From contig CALJPQ010000023.1 in the NCBI GenBank assembly GCA_937980645.1, positions 19,475 to 83,474 of the forward strand: DNA of 64,000 bases, given 5' to 3'. The position numbers and the translations under genes are program-made. Positions 17,565 through 26,219 of this stretch are shown here, one piece after another. The stretch comes from an uncultured Saprospiraceae bacterium (GTDB lineage: Bacteria > Bacteroidota > Bacteroidia > Chitinophagales > Saprospiraceae). Every line of letters begins with the position of its first letter. Position 1 is the stretch's first letter. The notes beneath the pieces were generated by a model. That model saw only the letters and a list, made by a program, of their open reading frames with translations, was not told the DNA's origin and searched no databases.

Positions 17565-18542
17565 ATGCAAAGACGATTTGGCTTCACGCTGTTTACTCCC
17601 GAAGAATTTGAGGGCTGGATAACCCAGCAAAACGTAGCTCGTACAGTGCTCTACCTCCAGCAGCACCACACCTGGGCCCCCAGCTATGTGCACTTTCGGG
17701 GCAACAACCACTTTGAACTGCAACGCTCAATGCAAAACTTCCATCGCAACTCAAATGGATGGATGGATATTGGCCAGCACTTCAGCATCTTTCCTGACGG
17801 CATGATCGTGTCAGGGCGCAACTTAGAACTGTCGCCGGCCTGCATTTTCGGCTTCAATGCTCATTCCATCTGCATCGAAAACGTGGGCAACTTCGACCGC
17901 GACGGCGACTCCATGCGCCCCGAACAGCGCGAAGCCATTGTGCGCGTTACGGCAGCCCTCTGCCGGCGCTTCAACATACCCATCACTACCGACCGCATTG
18001 TGTATCACCACTGGTTCGACTTGCGCACGGGCAATCGCACCAACGGGACAGGCTCTACCAAAAGCTGCCCCGGCACAGCCTTCTTTGGCGGAAATAAGGT
18101 GCCTGACGCCGAAGCCAACTTCCTGCCTTTGGTGCGCGAACTGATACAAACGGGCCAGGTGCCGCCGCCTATCTTGAAGTATGGCTACGTAACGGCCGAA
18201 TGGCTCAACATCCGCAACCAGCCCAGCGTGCGCGGGCGCAAGTTGAACGCGACGCCCTTTGGCTCTGTGCTGCGCATCTATGAGGTGCAGAACAACTGGT
18301 ACCGCATATCGGCCTCCAAACAGGAATGGGTTTCGGCCAATTTCGTGCGCGACGTAACGCGCGCCACCGTTGCTAACACCGCCACGCTCAACGTGCGCAG
18401 CGGCCCCAGCACGCAGTTCGACGTCATCGGCACCCTCCTGCGCAACGAAGAGGTCTTTATTTTTGAAGAGCAGGGCAATTGGGCTAAAATCAGTGTGGAC
18501 GAGCGCTGGGTCTCCAAATCATTCCTGCACATCCACGCATAA
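17565..18542 (+). CDS. N-acetylmuramoyl-L-alanine amidase with two SH3 domains
   Basis: 325 residues. Residues about 40-200 form a zinc amidase domain of the PGRP/Amidase_2 type: HFRGNNHF, FSIFPDGMIVSGR, NAHSICIENVGNFDRDGD, YHHWFDLRTG and KSCPGTAFFGG. Two bacterial SH3 modules follow (about 205-262 YVTAEWLNIRNQPSVRG and 268-325 ATLNVRSGPSTQFDVIG). No signal peptide is evident, so export may use another route or the protein acts on recycled or foreign wall. It would cleave the amide between MurNAc and L-Ala. Confidence 0.88.
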   Translation: MQRRFGFTLFTPEEFEGWITQQNVARTVLYLQQHHTWAPSYVHFRGNNHFELQRSMQNFHRNSNGWMDIGQHFSIFPDGMIVSGRNLELSPACIFGFNAHSICIENVGNFDRDGDSMRPEQREAIVRVTAALCRRFNIPITTDRIVYHHWFDLRTGNRTNGTGSTKSCPGTAFFGGNKVPDAEANFLPLVRELIQTGQVPPPILKYGYVTAEWLNIRNQPSVRGRKLNATPFGSVLRIYEVQNNWYRISASKQEWVSANFVRDVTRATVANTATLNVRSGPSTQFDVIGTLLRNEEVFIFEEQGNWAKISVDERWVSKSFLHIHA

Positions 18543-18550
18543 GGGCGCGC

Positions 18551-18558
18551 TATATTTG
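18551..18558 (+). promoter_or_regulatory. TAnnTTTG -7 promoter element
   Basis: TATATTTG, perfect match, 47 bp before the amidase ATG at 18606. It supports ATG 18606 over the TTG at 18570. Confidence 0.65.
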
Positions 18559-18605
18559 CACAGGCTTTTTTGGAGAAAACAAAACGAAACCTCCCACCAC
18601 CCGTC

Positions 18606-20087
18606 ATGACATTCGAAGAATACCGACAGTACGATGCCCTCGGGCTGGCTGCCTTAGTGCAGCGCGGCGAAGTCGCTGCCACTGAATTGGTGGACATTGC
18701 CAATGCTCGCTTAGAGGCGGTCAATCCCCGGCTTAATGCCGTCATCCACTTCCGCTTGGAGCAGGCGCGCCAGGAAGCGCAGCGCGTCAATCGCGAGGCG
18801 CCTTTTGCTGGTGTGCCGTTTCTGGTCAAAGACCTGGGTATGGAAATCGAGGGTATGCCTATGTGTGTGGGCAGTCGGGCTTATGCGAAATACCGCTCTG
18901 CTCACGACAGCGAGGTGGTCAAACGAGCCAGGCGAGCTGGCTTGCTGCTGTTGGGCAAGACCAATACGCCGGAATTTGGCCTGACGCCTTTTACCGAACC
19001 GCAGGCCTTTGGCCCTACGCGCAACCCCTGGAACGAGGAATACTCACCCGGTGGCTCTAGCGGTGGCTCAGCAGCAGCCGTGGCAGCAGGCATTGTGCCC
19101 ATGGCCACTGCCAACGACGGCGGCGGCAGCATCCGCATTCCTGCTTCGTGTTGCGGCCTTTTTGGCCTCAAGCCCACGCGCGGGCGCGTCTCGTGGGCCC
19201 CGCTCATGGGCGAAATGTGGTCGGGCGCCGCTATCGAGCACTGCGTCAGCCGCACCGTACGCGACTCGGCAGCTTACTTAGACGCCATCCATGGCGCTGC
19301 TCCCGGTGACCCCTACATCATCGAACCACCCCAGCGGCCCTATCTACAAGAGGTAGAAACACCGCCCAGACGGCTACGCATCGGCTATTCGCTGCAACAC
19401 ACCTTAGGCTTCCCCGTGGACGAAGCCTGCGAAGAAGCCCTGCTACGCACCATAGATATCCTGCGCGCCGAAGGGCACGAAGTAGCTGAAGTTCCCTTGC
19501 CCTATCGGCGCGAAGATCTGGCTGAGTCTTTCTTAGTTGTCGTCGCCGGCGAACTGGGTGGCGATATGCTCATGCTCCAACAGTTTCTGGGCCGCTCTGT
19601 GCGCCCCTCCGACGTAGAACCCAGCACCTACGCTCTATACTTACTGGGCCAGTCCTTCTCGGCGGCAGAATATGCCCACGCCAAGCGCCAGTGGAGCTTT
19701 ATCAGCCAGCGCGTTGCCGCTTTCCACGAACAGTACGACCTTTTGCTAACGCCCACGCTGGCTCGGCGGCCCATCCGCATCGGAAGCCTGCAGCCCACTG
19801 CCGCCGAAGAGCGCCTCATGCGGGTGGTCAACACCCTACAATTGGGCGCCGCTGTCAAAGCCTCCATCCAGAAATTAGCCGATAAAATCTACGACTACAT
19901 GCCCTGGACGGCCTTTGCTAACATCACCGGACAGCCCTCCATGTCCATACCCGTCCTGCGGACTGAAGAGGAAAACCTGCCCATCGGCGTCATGTTTACC
20001 GCTCGCCTCGGTGAAGAGCATACCCTGTTCCGATTGGCCGGACAATTGGAAAAAGCGCTGCAGTGGGACAGAGTCAAGGCACCTTAG
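18606..20087 (+). CDS. Amidase-signature family hydrolase (GatA-like)
   Basis: 493 residues. The Ser-cisSer-Lys triad is present: Lys75 in [10 protein letters not shown], Ser151/152 in [16 protein letters not shown], nucleophile Ser175 in [12 protein letters not shown]. It hydrolyses amides (small amides, acyl-amides or similar). It is not accompanied by gatB or gatC and its C-terminal half resembles general amidases, so a GatCAB role is unlikely. The FkbM gene begins near its 3' end. Confidence 0.9.
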   Translation: MTFEEYRQYDALGLAALVQRGEVAATELVDIANARLEAVNPRLNAVIHFRLEQARQEAQRVNREAPFAGVPFLVKDLGMEIEGMPMCVGSRAYAKYRSAHDSEVVKRARRAGLLLLGKTNTPEFGLTPFTEPQAFGPTRNPWNEEYSPGGSSGGSAAAVAAGIVPMATANDGGGSIRIPASCCGLFGLKPTRGRVSWAPLMGEMWSGAAIEHCVSRTVRDSAAYLDAIHGAAPGDPYIIEPPQRPYLQEVETPPRRLRIGYSLQHTLGFPVDEACEEALLRTIDILRAEGHEVAEVPLPYRREDLAESFLVVVAGELGGDMLMLQQFLGRSVRPSDVEPSTYALYLLGQSFSAAEYAHAKRQWSFISQRVAAFHEQYDLLLTPTLARRPIRIGSLQPTAAEERLMRVVNTLQLGAAVKASIQKLADKIYDYMPWTAFANITGQPSMSIPVLRTEEENLPIGVMFTARLGEEHTLFRLAGQLEKALQWDRVKAP

Positions 20088-20197
20088 TGGCCAAACCTGG
20101 CTCTGGGGAGGCTCTCGCCTTGCCCAATAAACTCCATTGCCAGGGTTTTACCCTGCTCAGCTACCATTGCCGTCTTTCCAAAACGCATCGCAAAAGC

Positions 20198-21010
20198 GTG
20201 AAAGCATTATTGTACAGAGCCATCTCCTGGCTGGCAAAGGCCTTTTTTAAGAACCGTATTGTGGGCAAAAAAGTCAGCGGCCTCAACAAGACGCTCTACT
20301 ACGAAATGGCTCAGCACCTGACCTTTTTGTTTAAGCGGGAAATCCGGTACGAGGCCCACCTTCAGCGCAGAGTAGAGCGCTATCTGCGACCTGGAGACGT
20401 GGTGTTTGACATCGGCGCTAATATCGGGCAGTACGCCCTGTTCTTCAGCGAAAGGGTGGGCGGCAGTGGCCGGGTCTATTGCTTTGAGCCAGACTGGCGA
20501 AATTATGCCTTTCTGGAGTTTAACGTCCGCATCAACCGATGCCAAAATGTGGTGTGCCGGCCTTGGGGCGTAGGTGCCCAGGATGGTGAGCAGCTGCTGT
20601 TCAGGGATACGGACACAGGGGGGCGGCGGAGTTCGTTTAAACAGAAATTTGTCGGTGCCAATTACCATGGCAGCAGCGAAACGGCTGTTATCAGGAGCCT
20701 GGATAGCCTGATAGCCACCTTTGGGCAGCCGCATTTTGTCAAGGTAGACGTCGAGGGTTTCGAGGAGGAAATTATTCGGGGGCTAACAGCCGATTTGCCC
20801 GACGGTGTCTTCCTGATAGAGGTGCGTGAAGAGACTAAAGGCTGCGTTTTTTCGCACTTTGCCAGCTGGGGCTACAAGTGCCTTTGCATAGACGGGCCAG
20901 CAGAACGGGAAATTGGCGGCGCGGAGGAAATTCCGGGATTTGCGCACCTTATTTTTCAAAAAGCTAACCGCGAAGAAAGGGCTTCGAGTGCAGCACCGCA
21001 ACTTCGGTGA
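20198..21010 (+). CDS. FkbM family methyltransferase
   Basis: About 270 residues from a GTG start at 20198 (VKALLYRAISW). The SAM-binding motif is VVFDIGANIGQYALFFSERVGGSGRVYCFEPD; HFVKVDVEGFEEEIIRGL is the FkbM signature. The family O-methylates sugars or other small molecules. An open frame extends upstream to 20063 inside the amidase gene, but the additional residues look unconserved. The C-terminal tail (ANREERASSAAPQLR) is hydrophilic. Confidence 0.82.
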   Translation: MKALLYRAISWLAKAFFKNRIVGKKVSGLNKTLYYEMAQHLTFLFKREIRYEAHLQRRVERYLRPGDVVFDIGANIGQYALFFSERVGGSGRVYCFEPDWRNYAFLEFNVRINRCQNVVCRPWGVGAQDGEQLLFRDTDTGGRRSSFKQKFVGANYHGSSETAVIRSLDSLIATFGQPHFVKVDVEGFEEEIIRGLTADLPDGVFLIEVREETKGCVFSHFASWGYKCLCIDGPAEREIGGAEEIPGFAHLIFQKANREERASSAAPQLR

Positions 21011-21108
21011 TGCTCCCGCTTCGCCAAAACCTGTTGGCAGGGTTCCCTCCTGCACGTGGCTTCCGCGTGGTCTGGAGCAATCGCTACCCAGCACTTGACT
21101 ATGAGCAC

Positions 21109-21116
21109 TATATTTG
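21109..21116 (+). promoter_or_regulatory. TAnnTTTG -7 promoter element
   Basis: TATATTTG, perfect match, 33 bp before the DUF4249 lipoprotein start at 21150. Confidence 0.65.
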
Positions 21117-21149
21117 CCGCCCAAATTCATAAGCACACCATACTACTCC

Positions 21150-22163
21150 ATGATTCGAGTCTTCCTTGCTTTTGGTGCGGCGCTGGTTTTTGCGCAATCG
21201 TGCTCTAACGATTTTGAACTCACAGCGCCCTGGAAAGAGGTGCCCATTGTTTATGCTATACTCTCGCCCAACGACACGGCGCACTACGTCCGTATCGAAA
21301 AGGCCTTTTTAGACCCGGAAACCAGCGCCCTGCAAATTGCTCAGATTCCGGACTCCATTTATTATCCGGAGAACGCTATTCAGGTTTTTATTGAAGAAGT
21401 GGCTACTAACAGGAAGTTCCCGTTAACGCGCGTGGACGGGAGTTTGGAAGGTTATCCGCGCAAGGATGGCATTTTTGCTACCTCGCCCAACTGGCTGTAT
21501 AAGACTAAAGAGACACTCGTGCCTGGTCGGCGCTATCGCCTGCGCATCGTGCGCAACGATGGCCGCCCGGATGTTACTGCGGAGACCACCATTCCGGGTA
21601 ATTTCACTATTCAGTCGCCCGACCCCAGCCTGATACCCGTCCGCATCACTTTCTTGCGCGACCGATCCTCCAACATCACCTGGTTCTGCGACTCTAACGG
21701 CGTTTATTTCACCATTCGCTTCCGCATTCGCATCCGCGAAAACAATCTTAACGGCACCCTCATCAAGCGCGACACGCTCTACTGGACGCCCGTGCCTAAC
21801 ACACGCCGCTCCAATGTGCTCACTGGGAACGGCTTCCTCAGTACCGAACGCATCCTATCGGAGTCGTTTTATCGCTTCTTGGTTGAAAACCTGCCGCCCG
21901 CTAACAACACGTTCCGCCGCTTTGAAGGCATTGATATTACCCTCGAAGGCGGCGGACGCGAAATTGAGCGCTACTTAGAAACCGCTGCCGCCAACGCTGG
22001 CATCACGGGCGCCGAACTCGTTACCCTGTACACCAACCTCTCCGAAGGCTTCGGTATCTTCACCGGCAAAAACTTAGTTACCCTGCCCAACGTCTCCGTA
22101 ACTCCCGAAACCGTCAATAGCATGAACGAGCGCTCGCCCGAACGAGACCTCAATTTCCAGTAG
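21150..22163 (+). CDS. DUF4249 family lipoprotein
   Basis: 337 residues. A lipoprotein signal ends at FAQSC (Cys18), followed by SNDFELTAPWKEVPIVYAILSPNDTAHYVRIEKAFLD, the typical DUF4249 N-terminal pattern. The rest is beta-rich (TLVPGRRYRLRIVRNDGRPDVTAETTIPG). DUF4249 lipoproteins are common in Bacteroidota, often next to TonB receptors; function unknown. Here it stands alone with its own promoter and a terminator. Confidence 0.85.
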   Translation: MIRVFLAFGAALVFAQSCSNDFELTAPWKEVPIVYAILSPNDTAHYVRIEKAFLDPETSALQIAQIPDSIYYPENAIQVFIEEVATNRKFPLTRVDGSLEGYPRKDGIFATSPNWLYKTKETLVPGRRYRLRIVRNDGRPDVTAETTIPGNFTIQSPDPSLIPVRITFLRDRSSNITWFCDSNGVYFTIRFRIRIRENNLNGTLIKRDTLYWTPVPNTRRSNVLTGNGFLSTERILSESFYRFLVENLPPANNTFRRFEGIDITLEGGGREIERYLETAAANAGITGAELVTLYTNLSEGFGIFTGKNLVTLPNVSVTPETVNSMNERSPERDLNFQ

Positions 22164-22314
22164 TTTCTCAAACTGTTTGTTAACAAGCGCTTGCGCGCAA
22201 CAATACGCCAGCATCTGCCGTTTATTTGCCGTCTCTTTGCGCTGCTTCGGTCAATGCCGCCGCACGCTCTCGGACTCGAACAATGTTCATGGGATTATAA
22301 TTTGTTGTTTTACG

Positions 22315-22347
22315 GCCACGCCACAAGAGGCGTGGCTTTTTGTTTTT
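22315..22347 (+). terminator. Rho-independent terminator after the DUF4249 gene
   Basis: Perfect 8-bp stem GCCACGCC / GGCGTGGC with a 6-nt loop (ACAAGA) followed by TTTTTGTTTTT. It ends the transcript of the lipoprotein gene and separates it from panB. Confidence 0.88.
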
Positions 22348-22390
22348 AATCCCTACTTTCGCCCCTAAAGCGACCTAAGCTGCACTGCCC

Positions 22391-23209
22391 ATGTCTGTAA
22401 CCGGAAGCGATACCAAGCGCGTAACGACCCACACCCTTCAGGCCATGAAAGAGCGCGGCGAAAAAATTGCCATGCTCACGGCCTACGACTTCTCGATGGC
22501 CCGCATCCTGGACGAAGCTGGCATTGACGTCCTGCTCGTAGGCGACTCGGCCTCCAACGTGATGGCTGGCCACGAAACCACCCTGCCCATCACTTTAGAC
22601 CAGATGATTTACCACGCCCAGTCTGTTGTGCGCGCGGTGCATCGCGCCATGGTGGTGGTGGACATGCCTTTCGGCTCCTATCAGGCCAATTCTGAAATTG
22701 CCTTGAAGAGTGCCATTCGCATCATGAAAGAGTCGGGCGCCCATGCCGTCAAACTCGAAGGCGGCGCCGAAGTGGAGGAGTCCATTCGTCGCATCCTTAT
22801 GGCCGGCATCCCCGTCATGGGTCATTTGGGCCTTACGCCGCAAAGCATCTACAAATTTGGCACCTACACCGTTCGCGCCCGCGAAGAGGCCGAAGCCCAA
22901 AAACTGCGCGAAGATGCCCGCCTGCTTGACTCGCTTGGATGCTTTGCCCTGGTGCTCGAAAAGATACCCGCCCAGTTGGCCCAGGAAGTCTCCCAGAGCA
23001 TTGATATCCCGACCATCGGTATCGGTGCCGGCCAACACACCGACGGTCAGGTGCTCGTTACGCACGACATGCTGGGTATCACCAAAGGCTTCCGCCCTCG
23101 ATTTCTGCGCCGCTACTTAGAACTCTTCGACCTCATCCAGACCGCCACACGCCAGTATATCGAGGACGTGAAGGCGCAGCGCTTTCCTAATGAGTCTGAG
23201 CAGTACTGA
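22391..23209 (+). CDS. panB: 3-methyl-2-oxobutanoate hydroxymethyltransferase
   Basis: First committed enzyme of pantothenate synthesis: adds a hydroxymethyl group from 5,10-methylene-THF to 3-methyl-2-oxobutanoate to give ketopantoate. 272 residues with [43 protein letters not shown] (Mg2+ and substrate region), [23 protein letters not shown], and [17 protein letters not shown] at 22354-22361 is a possible -7 box with one mismatch. A 44-codon frame overlaps its 3' end. Confidence 0.95.
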   Translation: MSVTGSDTKRVTTHTLQAMKERGEKIAMLTAYDFSMARILDEAGIDVLLVGDSASNVMAGHETTLPITLDQMIYHAQSVVRAVHRAMVVVDMPFGSYQANSEIALKSAIRIMKESGAHAVKLEGGAEVEESIRRILMAGIPVMGHLGLTPQSIYKFGTYTVRAREEAEAQKLREDARLLDSLGCFALVLEKIPAQLAQEVSQSIDIPTIGIGAGQHTDGQVLVTHDMLGITKGFRPRFLRRYLELFDLIQTATRQYIEDVKAQRFPNESEQY

Positions 23210-23324
23210 AGGGCATGAAAAGCCTAAAAGCAACGACGACCCGGAGGTAAAAGTCAGCGCCGGCAACCCACTGCCGCCGAACTTTGGCACACCTGAATAC
23301 AAACAGCCTTCTCCAGCGCCATGA
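23190..23324 (+). CDS. Possible 44-residue protein between panB and the sirtuin
   Basis: ATG 23190 lies in the last codons of panB (20 bp overlap, other frame) and the frame stops at TGA 23322-23324, which overlaps the sirtuin ATG as ATGA. The predicted product [20 protein letters not shown]... is hydrophilic and Pro/Ser rich, ending PSPAP, with no known domain. It fills an otherwise empty 111-bp gap, and the ATGA junction suggests translational coupling. Being short and low in complexity, it may also be chance. Confidence 0.35.
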   Translation: MSLSSTEGHEKPKSNDDPEVKVSAGNPLPPNFGTPEYKQPSPAP

Positions 23325-24046
23325 GCATAAAAATTGCCCAACGCATCGTCATCTTTACAGGCGCCGGCGTGTCCGCTGAAAGCGGCCTGTCCACCTTCCG
23401 CGACCCTGAGGGTATATGGGCCAAATACCGTATCGAAGAGGTAGCTACTCCGGTGGCCTGGAAACGCGACCCGCAAAAGGTGCTGGACTTCTATAATGCG
23501 CGCCGCCGCCAATTGCTCCAGGTAGCGCCCAATATGGCCCACTACGCACTGGCCGGGCTGGAAGAGCACTTCGAGGACGTGCGTATCATCACCCAAAACG
23601 TGGACGACCTGCACGAACGCGCCGGCAGTACGCGCGTGCTGCATCTGCACGGCGAACTGCGCAAAGTGCGCTCTACCCGCTATCCAGAACTCGTCTATCC
23701 GTGGGACGATGACCTCCACCTCGGTGACCTGTGCGAGCGCGGATACCAGCTGCGCCCACACATTGTGTGGTTTGACGAAGAAGTGCCACTGTTGCCCGAC
23801 GCTGCCGACCTGACGCGCCAGGCCGATATCTTCATCGTCGTCGGCACCTCGCTGGCTGTTTACCCGGCGGCTTCGTTAGCCTATTATGCCTTCGAGGAAA
23901 TATCCTGCTATTACATAGACCCCAACCCACAAGTCAATTGGGAAATGCGGCGCCTGAAAAACCTGAAAATCGTGGCCAAACCAGCCACTGAAGGTGTCCC
24001 CATGGTCGTCGAAGAATTGAAAAAACGCTTCAACATTCCAGCATAG
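23321..24046 (+). CDS. cobB: Sir2 family NAD-dependent protein deacylase
   Basis: 241 residues. FTGAGVSAESGLSTFRDPEGIW is the NAD-binding motif; TQNVDDLHERAGS and HLHGEL give Asn93, Asp95 and catalytic His110. The Y58-x-x-R61 pair (FYNARRR) marks class III sirtuins, which remove succinyl or malonyl groups. The usual four zinc Cys are absent except for GDLCERG, as in many Bacteroidota homologs. It would reverse acyl-lysine marks using NAD+. It is 15 bp upstream of the HExxH lipoprotein. Confidence 0.9.
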   Translation: MSIKIAQRIVIFTGAGVSAESGLSTFRDPEGIWAKYRIEEVATPVAWKRDPQKVLDFYNARRRQLLQVAPNMAHYALAGLEEHFEDVRIITQNVDDLHERAGSTRVLHLHGELRKVRSTRYPELVYPWDDDLHLGDLCERGYQLRPHIVWFDEEVPLLPDAADLTRQADIFIVVGTSLAVYPAASLAYYAFEEISCYYIDPNPQVNWEMRRLKNLKIVAKPATEGVPMVVEELKKRFNIPA

Positions 24047-24061
24047 TCGCTCTCTGCATCC

Positions 24062-25114
24062 GTGAAGAAAAACATCTTGCTCCTCCTCCTTCCGCTCTTA
24101 GGCCTCTGGCGCTGTCAGGCTCAGCCTGTCGCAACGGCATCGCTGATTACCCTTGACGAAAAACACGCCGTCCGCCTGCTCGACAGCGCCCAAACGGCCT
24201 CGGCACTTCTGACAGATACCCTAGACCGCTTTTTCGAGCGCGTTACTGCCGTAGAAATGTCTATCCAGATGAAAAAGCCGCTCCAGCCTGGCCAGACGCG
24301 CGCCGATCTCCTGCCCGACTTTGAGGACTACCTGCGCCGCGATGCCGCCTCCTTTACAGCCGACGAAACAGCCTTCGTGGCCGATGTGGTGCAGGAAATG
24401 TGGCAAACGGCCCAAAAGGCGGCGCTCGATGTGTTCCCCGACACCCTCTTGCTCCTCAAAATCAAGGGTAAACCCTACGGCCCATCGGTCTATTACACCC
24501 GCCAAAACACTATCGTCATTCCGCAAGACGTGCTGCGGCTGCGACGCCGGCAGGATTTCCTCAACACTATGTACCACGAGCTGTTCCACGTCTATTCGCG
24601 CCTGCGCCCCGACAAACGCGCGCGCCTGTACCGCCGCATTGGCTTCGAGTCCATTGGAATGCATCGCCTTGAACTTCCGCAGCCTTTGGCCGAACGCATC
24701 CTGCACAATCCCGATGGTGCCGATTTTGGCCAAAAAATCACGCTGAAAGAGGGTAATAAAATCACCGAGGCTATCCCCGTCATCTATGCCAATGAGCCGG
24801 GCTATGTCTCCCAAAAGCGCCTGTTCTTCACTTATCTGGAATTTAGCCTGTTTGAAATCATCCCCCAGGCCGACGGGCGCTGGTATGTGCGCACCCAAGA
24901 GGACGGCCTCAGCAGCACCTTAGACCTGCAAAAACTGCCGGACTTCTACCGTCAGATTGGCGACAACACGACGTACATCATTCACCCCGATGAGGTGCTG
25001 GCCGACAACTTTGCTCTTCTGATGGCTTCGAAGAAAGACCCGCTGGCCCTGAGGCGCCTTTCTGAAAGCGGCCAAAAATTGGTGTGGGACATCGAGGCCA
25101 TAGTGCGCCATTAG
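24062..25114 (+). CDS. Exported HExxH zinc-peptidase-like protein
   Basis: 350 residues from a GTG start, with signal MKKNILLLLLPLLGLWRCQAQ. The zincin motif H172ELFH176 sits in FLNTMYHELFHVYSR; a likely third ligand is Glu311 in IIHPDEVLADNFALL, spaced as in some gluzincins. The sequence around (VYYTRQNTIVIPQDVL) fits the substrate strand before the helix. I do not recognise the family name. A periplasmic or lipid-anchored (Cys18) metallopeptidase is the best reading. It overlaps the convergent rhomboid gene by 4 bp at its 3' end. Confidence 0.7.
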   Translation: MKKNILLLLLPLLGLWRCQAQPVATASLITLDEKHAVRLLDSAQTASALLTDTLDRFFERVTAVEMSIQMKKPLQPGQTRADLLPDFEDYLRRDAASFTADETAFVADVVQEMWQTAQKAALDVFPDTLLLLKIKGKPYGPSVYYTRQNTIVIPQDVLRLRRRQDFLNTMYHELFHVYSRLRPDKRARLYRRIGFESIGMHRLELPQPLAERILHNPDGADFGQKITLKEGNKITEAIPVIYANEPGYVSQKRLFFTYLEFSLFEIIPQADGRWYVRTQEDGLSSTLDLQKLPDFYRQIGDNTTYIIHPDEVLADNFALLMASKKDPLALRRLSESGQKLVWDIEAIVRH

Positions 25115-25743
25115 CCCAACAGGCCCGATAGCCAGGCCTCTATTTGCTGGAAAAAACGCGGCAGCAGTTCAGGTTTAAAGACAATCGGAAAAATAAACCC
25201 GAACACGGCGCCGTAGAAGTGCGCCAGATGGTCAATACCGTCGCCACCACGCCGCGCAGCATGCGAGGAATACCACAGGTAGAAAATGCCAAACACCACC
25301 CCCGGTATGGGGATAGGGATAAACATCAGGTACAGGCTCAGGGTGGGCGCCAGCAGTATGGCTGCAAACAGCACCGCCGAAGTAGCCCCAGAGGCGCCGA
25401 TGCTGGCAAAATAAGGCGTGCGCTGATAGCGGTAGTAGGTGGCCAGGGACGCCGCCACAATGGCCATCAGGTAGAATGCCAGATACAGCAGCGGTCCTAC
25501 GCCAGGGAAAAGCGCATCAAACCAGTTTTCAACTAAGCCACCGAAGAAGTACAGCGTGATCATGTTGAACAGCAGGTGCACATAGTCGGCATGCAGGAAG
25601 CCGCCCGTGAGCAGGCGGTGGTATTCACCGCGTTGGGCTTCGGCGTATGGCCAATGTTTGAGGCGTTCGAAGAGGGCGGGGTTGTTGAACGCCCACAGCG
25701 ATATGGCGCCGGTAACGCCGATGATAAGGTAGGTAATGGGCAT
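25111..25743 (-). CDS. Rhomboid family intramembrane serine protease
   Basis: 210 residues with six or so membrane segments. GGFLHADYVHLLFNM (the HxxxN region), nucleophile Ser118 in SIGASGATSAV, and His175 in DHLAHFYGAVFG complete the catalytic site. It would cleave transmembrane helices of partner proteins. It starts 2 bp after the rlmH stop codon, so it is cotranscribed. Confidence 0.93.
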   Translation of the reverse strand: MPITYLIIGVTGAISLWAFNNPALFERLKHWPYAEAQRGEYHRLLTGGFLHADYVHLLFNMITLYFFGGLVENWFDALFPGVGPLLYLAFYLMAIVAASLATYYRYQRTPYFASIGASGATSAVLFAAILLAPTLSLYLMFIPIPIPGVVFGIFYLWYSSHAARRGGDGIDHLAHFYGAVFGFIFPIVFKPELLPRFFQQIEAWLSGLLG

Positions 25744-25745
25744 GG

Positions 25746-26216
25746 CTATTCGTTGTGATAAGGTTCGTTGCGCAGTATGGTCATAGCGCGGTAGAGTTGC
25801 TCAAGCAAGAAGAGGCGTACCATCTGGTGAGAGAACGTCAGGCGGCTGAGCGAAAGTTGCGCCTGGGCGCGGGCATAAAGGTCGGGTGAAAAGCCGTATG
25901 CGCCGCCGATAAGGAAAATGAGCCGTCGGGCGGGTGCCTGCAGGCGCTGCTGGAGCCATTGGGCCAGTTCGACCGAGCTGAGCTGCTGGCCGCGTTCGTC
26001 CAGGAGGACTAAGTAGTCGTCGGGGCGGAGTTTTTCCAGGGTAGCCTGGCCTTCTAATTGTTTGAGGTGTTGCGGATCGTTGTTTTTCGTCTTGGGTGCG
26101 GGCAGCACTTGCCAGGTGAAGGGCAGGTAATGGCTCAGGCGTTTTTCATACAGGCTGATGCCGGTTTGCAGATAGGCTTCGGTGGTTTTTCCGATGGCCC
26201 ACACTTCTACTTTCAT
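25746..26216 (-). CDS. rlmH: 23S rRNA (pseudouridine1915-N3)-methyltransferase
   Basis: 156-residue SPOUT methyltransferase. MKVEVWAIGKT at the start, YLVLLDERGQQLSSVELAQWL in the middle and IFLIGGAYGFSPDLYARAQAQLSLSRLTFSHQMVRLFLLEQLYRAMTI at the C-terminal knot are all characteristic. It N3-methylates pseudouridine 1915 in helix 69, the same helix that RluD-type enzymes (such as the one at 2667) modify. Tight spacing to both neighbours (2-3 bp) indicates an operon. Confidence 0.96.
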   Translation of the reverse strand: MKVEVWAIGKTTEAYLQTGISLYEKRLSHYLPFTWQVLPAPKTKNNDPQHLKQLEGQATLEKLRPDDYLVLLDERGQQLSSVELAQWLQQRLQAPARRLIFLIGGAYGFSPDLYARAQAQLSLSRLTFSHQMVRLFLLEQLYRAMTILRNEPYHNE

Positions 26217-26219
26217 GTG

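Noticed and set aside
18606..20087. GatA subunit of a tRNA amidotransferase
   Set aside because: Amidase signature is present, but the C-terminal half looks like a general amidase and no gatB/gatC is nearby.
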